Part shown: piece by piece, positions 1 to 10,644 of the stretch
How the letters are laid out: every line of letters starts with the position of its first letter
Numbering within the stretch: the stretch's first letter is position 1
Source of the DNA: Epiperipatus broadwayi
Taxonomy: Eukaryota > Onychophora > Udeonychophora > Euonychophora > Peripatidae
DNA length: 64,000 bases
Assembly (NCBI GenBank): GCA_028023455.1
Contig: JAQFVV010006509.1
Location: forward strand, 433,529-497,528
Reading direction: 5' to 3'
Made by a program: the position numbers and the translations under genes
Notes under the pieces: generated by a model
Told to the model about the DNA's origin: nothing
Database searches by the model: none
The model's input: only the letters and a program-made list of their open reading frames with translations

Positions 1-1258
1 CATTAGTGCTACTTTCTTACTTTTATCTGATAACTCTTTAACATTCCCTGAATATACAAAATTTAGATAACTGAAAAAATTTCAATTTATTTTAATCCCA
101 TAGTTTTCAATTTTAATCCACAAAATACTTATTGCAAACTGCTACAAAAAATTTGGAGATATGGAGTCATCCTGGCAATATTGTGGATCTACACCTCAAT
201 GATCCAATAGCTTAATCACTAAAGAAATTCTTGTACAATTAAATGTCTCTCTGCAATCTACAAATCCAAAGCATAATCGCAACACATATTTATTAGTCCT
301 TTCTAAAATTTCTCTCACTACCTGGACAAGATCCACTATATGGAAACTACTTTTAAATCCATCTTGTTCTTTTGGTTAGTTAAAATTCAAAGTTCATTGT
401 AGATGTGTTCTATTTTGTTCTTTTGATTAGTTAAAAATTCAATGTTTGCTGTAGATGTGTTGTAATTATCTTAGTAAATAATCCGTATATGACTAATAAA
501 AGTCTGATAGCTGTGTAGTGTTTAATATTTTCTTTATCACTCTTTATAAATATTAACATTAATATTAAATTCTTCCAATCATCTGGTACATCTTTGTTAT
601 TTAGACATTTGATATATAACATTGCCAAAAAAAATTATATTTTTTCACCTGCTTTCTTTCAAATATGGATTACTTTTCCATAGCTTTTTCTTTTTTCATA
701 GATTTAATTGCTTTTCTCATTTCATTATTTAAAATGCTTAGAGCAAATCAAAAAATATAGTAGTTAAAGGTGCTTTTCTTTCTTCTTTATTGCTACATAA
801 TTTTTGATACACCTTTTTTACACATTCCATGATGTCATCTCTCTTTTTTGTAATAGTTCCATCTTCTTTTTTATTGCAGAAATAAAGTTTTCTACCAATA
901 CCAGGATGTTGACTTACATTCAAGATTTTTAGTCTCATCTATAGCTTCCCTTACTAATTCACAATTATACTTTCTTATATCATGCCAACTCTTTTTGCAC
1001 CATTTTACAAAATTCTAGGTATTCTTTATATTGTATCACTTTTAGATATTTTCATATTCCTTCTTTTCTTTATAAATTCTATTGTCTCAACAGAAAATTT
1101 ACTGCTTAATTGCTACTTATTTGTACCAGATAATTGCAGTTTTTTTTTTTATCAGTTACCTTCTCATTAATTTTGTTTGAATATAAATCTTGTTCAACGT
1201 CAACAACGTCAATCAATATTTGAAAATTATTTGTAAGATCTAATTTAAATTTATTAGA
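1..1258 (-). pseudogene. RTE-type LINE reverse transcriptase relic, cut by the window edge
   Basis: Decayed non-LTR retrotransposon on the minus strand. Reading from about 1258 down, broken frames give a linker with basic and acidic helices, then at 660-730 the phrase RKAIKSMKKEKA, typical just before the RT fingers. The frame 628-431 (65 codons) carries VPDDWKN and KHYTAIRLL, a degenerate NYRPISLL block. After a frame change come PKEQDGFKSSF and, near 235-262, FVDCRETFN, the position of palm motif A, here with N where the family has D. The frame 938-738 is the linker upstream of RT. Stops and frameshifts show it is inactive. Motifs B and C would lie left of the window. The order and wording match RTE-type endonuclease-reverse transcriptases; the exact clade is inference. 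Confidence 0.8.
364..466. repeat. 51-bp tandem duplication inside the LINE relic
   Basis: Two copies starting at 364 and 415, both beginning TTGTTCTTTT and both containing GTAGATGTGTT, with several mismatches. The period of 51 is a multiple of three, but each copy carries stops in the RT frame, so it arose in or after decay. It lies where the RT sequence should run from the fingers block into the NQPREQAGF-like block. Confidence 0.75.
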
Positions 1259-1344
1259 ATGTTTCTGAAGAATAGGAATATTGACTGTGAAACTGTTTTC
1301 CTTAATAATTTTTGTCTCTCAGGTTTTGAATTAACATGTATCAT

Positions 1345-1455
1345 ACATCAAATAACATCACATGATCACTATTTCTTAGGCTTGCTCTTAACTGTTATTC
1401 AAATAGGAAAAACTCTGGCTTCCACCGAGTGGCTATACATATAGAGAGTTTTGCC
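1345..1455 (+). repeat. Dispersed repeat, second copy at 61764-61850
   Basis: Contains CACATGATCACTATTTC followed by TGCTC, AACTGTTATT and AATAGG, in the same order as at 61790-61845. It ends in a small inverted repeat, AAAACTCT at about 1409 and AGAGAGTTTT at about 1443. The related repeat at 61.4-62.1 kb is longer and tandem, so this is a fragment. No protein family is recognised in its open frame. Confidence 0.7.
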
Positions 1456-1727
1456 AATCAATGAACACTTTCTATGCTGAATCTATTAAGAATACTACAA
1501 TCTTCAAATATATATTTTCTGAAAGTCAAAATGTAATCTAAGTATGCTGTACTTTTTTTTGGATGATTCCATATCCATTTCTATTTAACATATTTCTCAA
1601 AACAAAAATAATATAAAGTTTTTCTTTTTTTGAAAACTCCACAAATTTATATCGTCTCTTATTTTTCTAACACCATAACTAAATTTACCTACAACATTTT
1701 TATCTTTCAATTGTTTATCAATTCTAG

Positions 1728-1729
<2 letters not shown>

Positions 1730-1765
<36 letters not shown>
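1730..1765. repeat. (TA)n microsatellite
   Basis: Uninterrupted TA dinucleotide run of about 36 bp. The apparent tyrosine-isoleucine frame across it is an artefact of the repeat. Confidence 0.97.
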
Positions 1766-1768
<3 letters not shown>

Positions 1769-1800
1769 AATGCACATATATTTTCTATACTAAACTTAAG

Positions 1801-1960
1801 ATCAACATGGGCATGACAATAATGTTGACATCATCAAGAGCTTTCAGCATTCCATCTTTCGATTTTCAGTGGTGAGAATGTTTGGGGGGTTGAAAAGTGG
1901 AAAAGATTGAAGCTTGTCCATTAAGGTTTGAAGATTTGCTACCTCACTATAAAGTTAGCA

Positions 1961-2012
<52 letters not shown>

Positions 2013-2190
2013 GAAAATGGGAGATAGTGATTTGGGCCAACTGATGAGTGCTGGTTCAACACAAAATGTGTAGCTTGGGGACTATTTATCTTTTTCACAT
2101 GTATGTGGTCATGAGTATTGGTTGTATAAGATGGATTGGATAGCTATAGGGTGTTTGAAAGTTTGAGTTCAAGTCCACTATAAAATATAT
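1801..2190 (+). mobile_element. Composite SINE-like element with tRNA-type B box
   Basis: Copy of a repeat seen again at 41.5-41.85 and 46.0-46.7 kb. The 5' part (1801-1940) contains GCATTCCATC, GATTTTCAGTGG and CTTGTCCATTAAGG, matching the inverse strand of 46240-46400. The middle (about 2036-2100) contains CCAACTGATGAGTGCTGG and GACTATTTATCTTTTTCAC. The 3' part ends in a B-box-like GAGTTCAAGTCC at about 2165-2176, then an AT-rich tail. A (TA)n run (1963-2002) splits the 5' and middle parts. A polymerase III origin is inferred from the B box; there is no open frame of note and no target-site duplication was seen. Confidence 0.7.
1963..2002. repeat. (TA)n microsatellite
   Basis: TA run of about 40 bp inside the SINE-like element; the copies at 41.7 and 46.6 kb have no long run at this point. 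Confidence 0.97.
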
Positions 2191-3090
2191 AATAAAAACA
2201 TTAAAAGCATAAAACTAAACTAATCAATAAATAATCAAAATTACCCCAAATTCACAACTCAACCAGACTAGCCAAAAAAAACAACTCTAAAACACAGCAA
2301 TTATCTGGTTGAGTTGTGATATATATATTGTAACGTTTTTGCCATATGACTAGGCCTCTATATGCAATAAACTGCGTGAATTGATCAAGTTATGCAAAAG
2401 AAGAAAGTTTCATTCCTATTTCTAAAAACATAACTATATTTCCTGATCAACTCTACCTAATAATTGTTACGATTTACACTATTGATGAAATAAGCTTTTA
2501 TTTCTTTTATCAGGGTGCCAGGATTCATATAAGAATCCGCTGAAATCTGTTGCATCATGTCTTGCAAATTAAAAAGAAAAATGTTTTTAAAAGAATCAGT
2601 ATTATATTATACTGTAACTACAATTATTTTCTAGATATTATTATTCCCGGAGCTAATTCAACACATATTGGCAAAGGTAAATTATATTTTCAAATCTTAC
2701 TGAACTAATATTAGTAAATTTAATAATGATCATTAATAATGTACAAGGAAAAGTTGGTATTAGAAATAAATATTTTTTTCTAACAGATTAAAATGTTTAA
2801 AGATAAATTACGAATTATATAAAACTGGAAAGAACATACGCTAATCCAGACATGAATCCATTAATAAAAAAAATAACAGTTAAACAATTAATCGAAGTTC
2901 TTAGGTAAACAAGAGTCTCTTGAACAATAAAATTAAAGTCTATATTGGGATCCTATTATAAGTGTATTTTTAAGAATGGTTTTGCCAACAATTTAGTCAC
3001 AATCAGGAATATATGATGTAGATAAACTTGTGCTATTATCATGTGATATTAAGTAATAACCTGTAGATTTATACTTTATGTTTGTCTAAA
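2191..3090. other. No gene seen; AT-rich spacer
   Basis: No open frame of interest. Near 2316-2335 a short TA run is followed by TTGTAACG, a motif that recurs at 25.68 kb. Around 2460-2560 the DNA is slightly richer in G+C but shows nothing recognisable. Confidence 0.6.
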
Positions 3091-3709
3091 TATGATAATA
3101 CAAATCATGCTATCACACTTACGACGTAAAGCTGTAACAACAAATAGAAAAATAAATTAAATAGCTGAGTGCTTTCAAGAAGAGGTACTTCTCATAATCA
3201 TAGCCAGTTATGACTTGTTCTTTGAAATCATTATATAAATACAATATGCAAATTCTATGCAAATGAGTCCTTAAGACCATCTTTTTGAAATAGCAAAACA
3301 TGCTTCTTTACAATTAATGGTGAAGGAGTCCTCTGCAATAAAGTAAGCCTCCTTTACCTTTTGCTTAATATCATGCCTCTCAGTACAAACCAATTTTGCA
3401 GATTCAAGTTTGAACACATGTCCTGATTCTTTTTGATGTTTAGCAAAAATTGAAGTCCATTCTGAATTAGTATGTGACATTTTATATCTATACATATGTT
3501 GGGTCATCCTAGTAGCTATGGTGGCTCTTGTTTCACCATAGTATGAAGCTTTGCATCCATTATAAGGGCATGCCACTCTGTACATGGCCTGTGGGGTCTG
3601 ATCAAAAGCTAGAAGTACATCTTCTTGAAAGCACTTAGCCATTTAATTTATTTATCTATTTGTTGTTACAGCTTTACATCATAAGTGTGATAGCATGATT
3701 TATATTATC
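3091..3709 (-). mobile_element. Penelope-like element fragment between inverted repeats
   Basis: A GIY-YIG open frame (3642-3271, minus) is bracketed by an inverted repeat of about 100 bp: left arm 3091-3192 and right arm 3611-3709. Both contain AAATCATGCTATCACACTTA (or its complement) and a stretch spelling TAAAGCTGTAACAACAAATAG. The arms include the first codons of the frame, so the sequence encoding CFQE(D/E)VLL exists twice in opposite orientations. Penelope-like elements often have inverted or tandem terminal repeats, which fits, but a local inverted duplication after insertion is equally possible. Confidence 0.7.
3271..3642 (-). pseudogene. GIY-YIG endonuclease domain of a Penelope-like retroelement, partial
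   Basis: Open frame of 123 codons. It resembles the C-terminal endonuclease of Penelope-like retroelements, which nicks target DNA to prime reverse transcription. Visible landmarks are MYRVACPYNGC (residues 20-30), with Tyr21 in the GIY position and Cys25/Cys30 as the zinc-type pair of this clade; SYYGET (33-38) as the YIG block; Arg45 in IATRM with following QH; SIFAKH then SGHVF; Glu98 in KEAYFI; and Asn110 in TINCKEA. All expected catalytic positions are present, so the domain itself has stayed open. No reverse transcriptase lies upstream, and the start Met sits in a flanking inverted repeat, so this is a 5'-truncated remnant. A host exon derived from such a domain is possible but unsupported. 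Confidence 0.82.
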
Positions 3710-3719
3710 ATGTGATATA

Positions 3720-4457
3720 TATATTCAAAAATCAGTGATTCTCAGTACTCATGCTATCAACTTGTTATTATTTTAGTCTCAATATATGAAGTAGAATGCT
3801 GGTGAAAATAGTGTTTTTGAATTAATTTTTAAATAAGAATTTTTTTAAATCTGTACCTAATTGTTTGAGCCAGAAATGTCTTTTAGCACTATTTTACAAT
3901 AATGCTTAAACATCACTCAAACATATACATTTTACATGTGTGTGCATGTATGAAGAAATGCTAATTATAAAAGAAATATCACTGTTTACAATCATAACAT
4001 ATGTGTGTGTGTATTTTGTTACCAACAGTAATAAAGAGACATAGAATCCAATTTGTAGTAAATTGGATTGACACTAATGAAAAATAATTCATTGATTAAA
4101 AATAATCCGTTTTATTGCTTGAGAGATCATAAGACTTTCAAGCACTGGAAATGATAAGATTCGGTTATGATCAATGAATCTTGAATTCCGGTCTTCCATT
4201 GTACAGTTACACTAACCAGTAGGATATTCATTAATTAAGGTTACGGTAATCAAGCTATAACACTTGGTCATTCTTAATAAGTAGTCTACCGTTCTTTTAA
4301 CACAATTTAAGACCTTAAAACTATGTTATAAACATTTAGAGTATGATGGTTAATATTAAAGATAAAAAATAAAATAAAGTGACTTAAAAAATAAAAAAGA
4401 GGATTTTAAAAATCCTTATTCGATATGTGCAGAAAGGAAAATTTTGGGTTACAAATA
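3720..4457. other. No gene seen
   Basis: AT-rich DNA with short GT/TG-rich patches near 3940 and 4000. No coding or RNA signal recognised. Confidence 0.6.
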
Positions 4458-4469
4458 TTAAAGAGCATT

Positions 4470-4569
4470 GGTGATCGAGAGGATAGCGCGACTGCCTTGC
4501 ACTTGCAGGCAGTTGCCCGGGGCTGCGGGTTCGCGTCCCGGCCGATATTATGACACTTATATATATATT
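4470..4569 (+). mobile_element. tRNA-derived SINE with 12-bp target-site duplication
   Basis: The insert is flanked by identical TTAAAGAGCATT at 4458-4469 and 4570-4581. The tRNA-like head (about 4470-4545) is strikingly GC-rich for this window. It has an A-box-like TGATCGAGAGG (4472-4482), a strong stem ACTGCC/GGCAGT with an 11-base loop, a GCCCGGGGC variable segment, and a B-box-like GGTTCGCGTCC (4528-4538). A short TA-rich tail follows. I could not pair a 7-bp acceptor stem, so it is not a functional tRNA gene. The perfect duplication suggests a fairly recent LINE-mediated insertion. The source tRNA is not clear. Confidence 0.85.
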
Positions 4570-5238
4570 TTAAAGAGCATTTGTAAATTGCAATTGTTTT
4601 ATCTCCACTGATAATTTATATAATAATCACGTTGTGTTTTATATTGCACATACAGATGTATTACAAACAATTTAAAATTCTATTTATTTTGCATGTTTTC
4701 TATTTAATATATTGTGACAAGTTTACAAATGTAATAATAAATTAACAGAAAATGAAAACCATGCTTACGTTTAAAAAAAAAAAAAAACTTAGTAAATATT
4801 TATGAAAAAATATATATATTTTCAAATTCATATGCATTTTTTTTATTAAGGAGACTTTAAAAAAAAGGATATCTAAAATCAACTGCACTGATGACCTTTT
4901 CGCAAATCTTGGTAATTTAATTTCCTATTGATAGAGGAAGAGAAGAATCCACCTACGTAATCTAAGGAGGGGAGTATATATACTCACACGCATATGTAGA
5001 TAAAGACATATATCCCCCACAAACAAAAACATAAATTTTAGTGTTTTTTTTTAATTTTTAATTCATAACTATAGAAATAGATCTGTATAAATATTTTTTT
5101 ATAATAAATGTAATTAGTCATATATATAAATTATATTTAATATTTAATCGATACTATTTTTCATTGAGTTACTTCATCATCTATATACTCTTATATAAAC
5201 TAAATCCCACGTGTGTTCATTAATATTGGTGTGTTATT

Positions 5239-5345
5239 TGGTTCAGTGGGACAGTGTAAAACTCTGAAGCTTAAGATCCATGAATTGTGGTTTCAGCACC
5301 AATAAACTACTCGATTATTTAATGTTGGTACATATATATATATTT
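5239..5345 (+). mobile_element. tRNA-derived SINE, second type
   Basis: A-box-like TGGTTCAGTGGGACAG at 5239-5254 and B-box-like GGTTTCAGCACC at 5289-5300, about 35 bp apart, followed by a TA-rich tail. No target-site duplication found. The spacing and box order fit a polymerase III promoter of tRNA origin. It is different in sequence from the one at 4.5 kb. Confidence 0.55.
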
Positions 5346-5569
5346 ATGCTTATTACTTTCAAAAGTAACCTTTATTAGTAGATTACAAAAATTTTGGGTA
5401 CACTTACCCATTGAGAATTACAAAGTGTTCAATGTAACAAACAAGGTAAAACAATTATTGATTATATAAAGTAAATATGCTTGATAACAATTATGTCCAT
5501 AAAAGAGTTGCTATAATGTTGATATTAATGTGTATCTGAACACGAGTACCTATACATGGATCTACATGC

Positions 5570-6110
5570 CCCAGCTACTGAGAAACTATCCATCACTCAA
5601 TAATCCCACCCCTGGGAGCCCGAAGTGAAGACCCAAATGCTTCAGCTGAAGAGGTGGACAAGTCCAGCATTGCGCCAACCACCATAACAGGCAGCGAGGT
5701 CCAAGGCTCAAGTCCATTAAATAATAAATTCTTGACCTGCAGCCGAGCCAGGTCAAGACCATTCTAGATGCCTCTGTCTCCCAATTAACAGTCAAAATGT
5801 GCAGAGACCACATTCAGTCTACCTGCCCAGAATTGGAAAGCCAACTAAGAAAAACTAACACATAGTGAGCACAGATCTGCAGCTGACCAGAGCAGAACCC
5901 ATGCCCACAAAATTATTGTAGCAAAGCTTTCATCAAAGTTACAAAATTTGGAGGTGTCCCAAAATCAGACCAACCACCTTACAAACTCTCTAATTTTAAA
6001 GTTAACCAAAACAAAATAATTAGCTCAATTCAACACTGCCCTAATAAACAAGCCATCAAGGGGGTGAAGCAGCCTCCAAAGTCTGCTTCATTGTTGTTAA
6101 CTCTTGATAA
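5570..6110. repeat. GC-richer unrecognised stretch, probably an old repeat
   Basis: About 540 bp clearly richer in G+C than its surroundings. No frame stays open over it. Plus-strand frames give interrupted hydrophilic stretches such as PSQVKTILDASVSQLTVKMC, and a minus-strand frame of 75 codons (5813-5586) is rich in Trp and Leu with no known domain. It looks like decayed coding sequence of a mobile element or a processed pseudogene. I found no second copy in the window. Confidence 0.4.
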
Positions 6111-8650
6111 GTGTCATATATTCTAAATACTAGTTCAACTCATCCGACTGTAAGGCTCTCCAGGGAATATGATCTAGCTTATATATTTCCATTTGGTTAT
6201 TCTGATTATGAACAGTGTGATTAGCATTGTAGGATTCTTGCTTATTGTTTGGTTGTACAGTAGAGATGAATGGCAACCAACCTGTTATAATAATACTTCC
6301 TGTAACCATGTTGTGGACTGATTGTAGTAGGATTCCAACTGAGACTCTTGTATTGATCCTATTTGAATTCTGCTTATCTCAATTGAAATCTAGGTCTTGA
6401 TTTGTAATCAAGGTTTCAGTTGTGTAGTGTAAAAGTTTGTAATCTGTGGATTATTCCTAATAATTGTTAGATTAAAGGAGTTGAGTGAATTGCAGCTTCA
6501 ATATCTTTGTTTGGGTCTATACCATCATTTGAACTTATTTTTATCTTTAAATCATTGTTGCTTATTATTGAAGCTAATTCTGTCAACATCTAGCTTTTCA
6601 TTGACGGGTTCATTATGCTTTTGATATTGTCTTAACTTGGAAGACAGATGCGAACTAATATTAGGATTCAGAGACTCTTATTACTTGTAGATAAATGTAT
6701 GTGATATATATATATATATGTATTAATTTTAATTTTGTTTTTATATTTACATTTATGACATGATAACCAAAAATTAATTATGGCCTATAATTAAACTGGT
6801 TAGCCGAAACAATAGCTGTGATTAAAGGCAAAAAAGCTAATACCTATTTTTAAGTGAAAAAATATTTATGAATTTAAATGACTATTTAATATTAAATGAA
6901 ATGTTAAAAGTAAAAGATGAATGGTTATCTTTTTGGAAAAGTATAGATATTTGAGCTGCATATGCTTTGAGTTCACTGTAAATAATGAAGATATCAAGTA
7001 TAGATAAATCATGTTTGTGCTCTTAATAGTCTTGTTCTGGCTAATTGGTGATAAAATTCCATATACATATACGATATGTTTTTAATCAATCAAATAACAT
7101 TTAAAAAATTTTATGGACATTTTAATACTAGAATTAGGAAAATATTTTTAGAAAAATACATTTGGTTAAATTTTGAAATAAGTAATGACATTAAAAAATA
7201 CACTGATTCTTTAGAAAATATACAAATTAAAACAACCCACATTTTTAAAGCATTAAACAAAGTTGGAGAATGCACTTTTATATATTAGATTACAAGCTAT
7301 TTATAAATAGAAAGTGCAAGCATCAATGTTAAATCTACTATTAAACAAATGCATGTAGAACATTTAAAATAAGCAACCATATTATTATTACTGGCATTAT
7401 AACTTGATTCCTTTTGATATAAACATAAAATTATTAAGCATATTAACTTTATATTAACTTTCCATTCCCAAGCAATGTTGTTCATTCTAAGCTTATACAA
7501 GAATTTATTAATATATTGTATATTATCAAACCTAAACTGTTATGTGGTATTTATCTTGTTAAATTATTGATCCATTATTGCTAATTTTAATAAAATATTA
7601 ACTGACATGACAAATTGAGTATCCTTCCCACAAATTGTTATTTAGCATAATAGCATATTAATTCCTCTCTACTCCCAGGACATATAGCATTTATTAATAT
7701 CGTATTGCTAGTTTGTCACTAACTACTTTGTTGAACTTAAATTGTTATGTGAAGTCTATGTTATTATTAAAATATTCTAATCATTTTTATTAATTTGTTA
7801 AAGAAATATTAAAGTATATCTCTTACCTTGTTTGGTTGTTTTTGCTAATAAATAACAAGATATAACTCTAAAATTGTAAAGAAAACTAAACTAAAAGATT
7901 TCAAGTTTCATCCAAAATGTAGACAAATTTTTTTAAATAAAATGTTATATCAAAAGAAAACTATTAAAATAATTGAATAGTTTGTAGCTTAGAGTCCATG
8001 AAAAGTTCAAACAGGAAATTTAAAATACTGGATCATTTACCTGGAATCTATTATTCCAGCATCACATCAAACTAATCATATCAAAACAAAACTGTTACTG
8101 TGATGTAGGCTTAAGAATTACAAAAGATATAGTATAACTTGAAGAAAGGGGTATTCTATCAGCCACTATTATCAGTGAATGTTATCCATTTAAGAAATAT
8201 TAATATTTTTTATTTTAGTTTTTACAATGCCGAATTATGTAAAAAATTGTAAAAATTTTAAGCAAAATGTATTTTCAAATTTATTATTTTTGATCCAGTT
8301 ATCATTTTTTAGATAATTATCTTCCAGAAAGGATTTCAATGAAATAAATAGACAGAGGATAATTTATTAAGTGCTGGATAATGGTATTAATGCATTCATA
8401 TAAAATTGCCTGTCTAATTTGGGGAGAAGTGAGCAAAGTAGTCATATTTATCAAAAAAATCAAAGAAGATATTTCCCAAGAACACTTCTTTTCACCTTAC
8501 TGTAGAGACCTCTGTTATAAACCTAAGGAATTAATAAACATCAGATGGTATAATGCTATATTACTCTTACCTATACACCATTTTCTGGCTTGAAGTTTAA
8601 AATCTTTAAGACTTTGCTTTACACCAACTTGTTTGCATAGTTATGTAGTC
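6111..8650. other. No gene seen; AT-rich
   Basis: The short frames at 7076-7288, 7297-7500 and 8381-8593 are composed of Lys/Ile/Asn/Phe codons as expected by chance. A (TA)n run sits at 6708-6719. Nothing else supported. Confidence 0.6.
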
Positions 8651-8705
8651 TTGATACTGCATCTATATATATATATATATATATATATATAGATGCAGTA
8701 TCAAT

Positions 8706-8747
<42 letters not shown>

Positions 8748-8750
8748 GAT
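8651..8750. repeat. Two hairpins whose loops are TA microsatellites
   Basis: TTGATACTGCATCTA (8651-8665) and its perfect complement TAGATGCAGTATCAA (8690-8704) enclose a TA run. Directly after, ATCTTTA (8704-8710) and TAAAGAT (about 8744-8750) enclose a second TA run. The first arm pair is 15 bp without mismatch, which is unlikely by chance. Confidence 0.9.
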
Positions 8751-8754
8751 GTCA

Positions 8755-10530
8755 TTTTATGCCATCTATATATTCCCTCTAGTGTATGGATAGAAAATTT
8801 AATATCAAAAAAATATCATATTTTATTTTCCTATGCTTATTCATTTGTTCCTAAAAGCAATTATTTTCATTCTAATTGAGATCTATCGTTTTTAAAATTA
8901 ATCAATAGATATCAGATATTTCAATATCACAATCTTTTATTTTTTTAAATTTGAAGGTATTCACCTGAAATTAAGACATAAACTCTAAGATTTCAAAGTG
9001 ACTTCAATTTTCATAATTATGTAAATCTGAAAATAGGAGGGTAATTATATATTTTTAATAACTTGTGTTAATGTAATTATATATACATAACTATGGATGT
9101 GATTTAGCTTAGATTCAAAACAAAGTTTTTAAACTTCAGTACATTATCTTGAATAGTGAGTGAAAGTTATTGCTAAAAGCATAAGTGCACTAAATTCAAA
9201 AACCGGTTTATGGATATAGATATTATATAATATCAATATCTAATAATGTCCATTATTTTTTGAAGCTTAAAATAGATGGTTCTGGAAGAGGATAAGTAAA
9301 CTGTTTCAGAAGATAGCGTCTCAACACTTTGAAAGATAATGCAGTATAAATATATAAATCCCATTAATTTTCTACTATTAATCTTTTAATTAAAAAAAAG
9401 TATAACGAAAAAATAATCTTATTCCGTATTTAATGACTAAATAATATTAAATTTAAAAAATTAAAATTTGAAATAAACATATTAAAACTGTAGACAAAGT
9501 ACTATATTTTAAATACATTAAAGCTAAAATTAATATTTTTTTTAATTTTTTTTTTTTGATGTGAAATACGTTCTTTTTTTAAAAAAAAAAACAAACAAAA
9601 AACAACAACACTCCTTCTTCATTTAATAACATCAATTACATTCAGTTCATACTTAATAAATCAAAATAAAACAACATATGACTCCTCTTACTAACATTTA
9701 ATATCTTCACTGTCAGCAATGATATCATTCTCTTTTAGAGTTGTCTACATAAGCATTGAGTTATTAATAAAATTTTATATATCTAAACAACTAGACTGAT
9801 TTGGGATGAAAATCTTAGGATATTTTTATAATTTCAACTTATTTAGCTTAAATAATATAATAGAAGGAAACGTGTTTCTTATGAAAGTCATTATTACACA
9901 GAAACTACTTTGGGCATCTAGATGTCACTTCTAGATTATGTACAAAGATTACACACTCTGCATAGATAGGTTCTTAATAAAGTAAGATAAATTGCTGCTA
10001 TCAGTATTTGTTTAAACTACTTTATAATTTTTTTTATTATGTTTTTAATCCGAAAATATTCTGTTTTCTATTTTTTTTATTGTTACATAAAATATAAAAC
10101 TAAAACTTTCTAACAATTTTAAAAACTTTGTATATATGATGTTTATATAAAACAATAAACATAATGGTATAGTCTTTCAATGCACATAAGTCTGTGTATA
10201 ATAGTTAATTACCATTATATTTATTCCTTTTATTGTTATTTATAATAGTTTTTAATTAAAGGACATTTTATCTGTATTATATATATGTTGAATTAAATAT
10301 TTCCATGAATTGTTATTATAATAACAGATAGAAATAAGAAAAGTGTATCCATGTAAACAAAGATAACATTTTAAACTTTTGATGTTGCCAAGAAATTATC
10401 AGTTACTGCTAATTGGCAATTCTTGAGACTATCCAAGTGTTTTCATTAATCTATAATATCTTCTTATTAATATGTAGAGATTCTCTTTTACTTCAAACCC
10501 AAGTTCTTACATAGATTAAACATAGAAACT
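8755..10530. other. No gene seen; AT-rich
   Basis: Long A/T runs at 9535-9600. No coding, RNA or transposon signal recognised. Confidence 0.6.
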
Positions 10531-10534
10531 TTTG

Positions 10535-10640
10535 TTATAGGTGGCATATATATATATATATATATATATATGCCACCTATAATAAGAAATCATATATATA
10601 TATATATATATATATACAAATATATATGATTTCTTATTAT
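10535..10640. repeat. Two overlapping hairpins around TA microsatellites
   Basis: TTATAGGTGGCA (10535-10546) pairs with TGCCACCTATAA (10571-10582) around a TA run. ATAATAAGAAATCATATA (10579-10596) pairs perfectly with TATATGATTTCTTATTAT (10623-10640) around another. The descending arm of the first hairpin overlaps the ascending arm of the second, as at 8.7 kb. Confidence 0.9.
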
Positions 10641-10644
10641 GTTA

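Noticed and set aside
4470-4545. A functional tRNA gene
   Set aside because: A and B boxes are present but no acceptor stem pairs and the anticodon loop has 11 bases; target-site duplication shows a SINE insertion.
8651-10640. CRISPR-like or terminator structures
   Set aside because: The DNA is eukaryotic; hairpins have TA-run loops and no repeat-spacer pattern.
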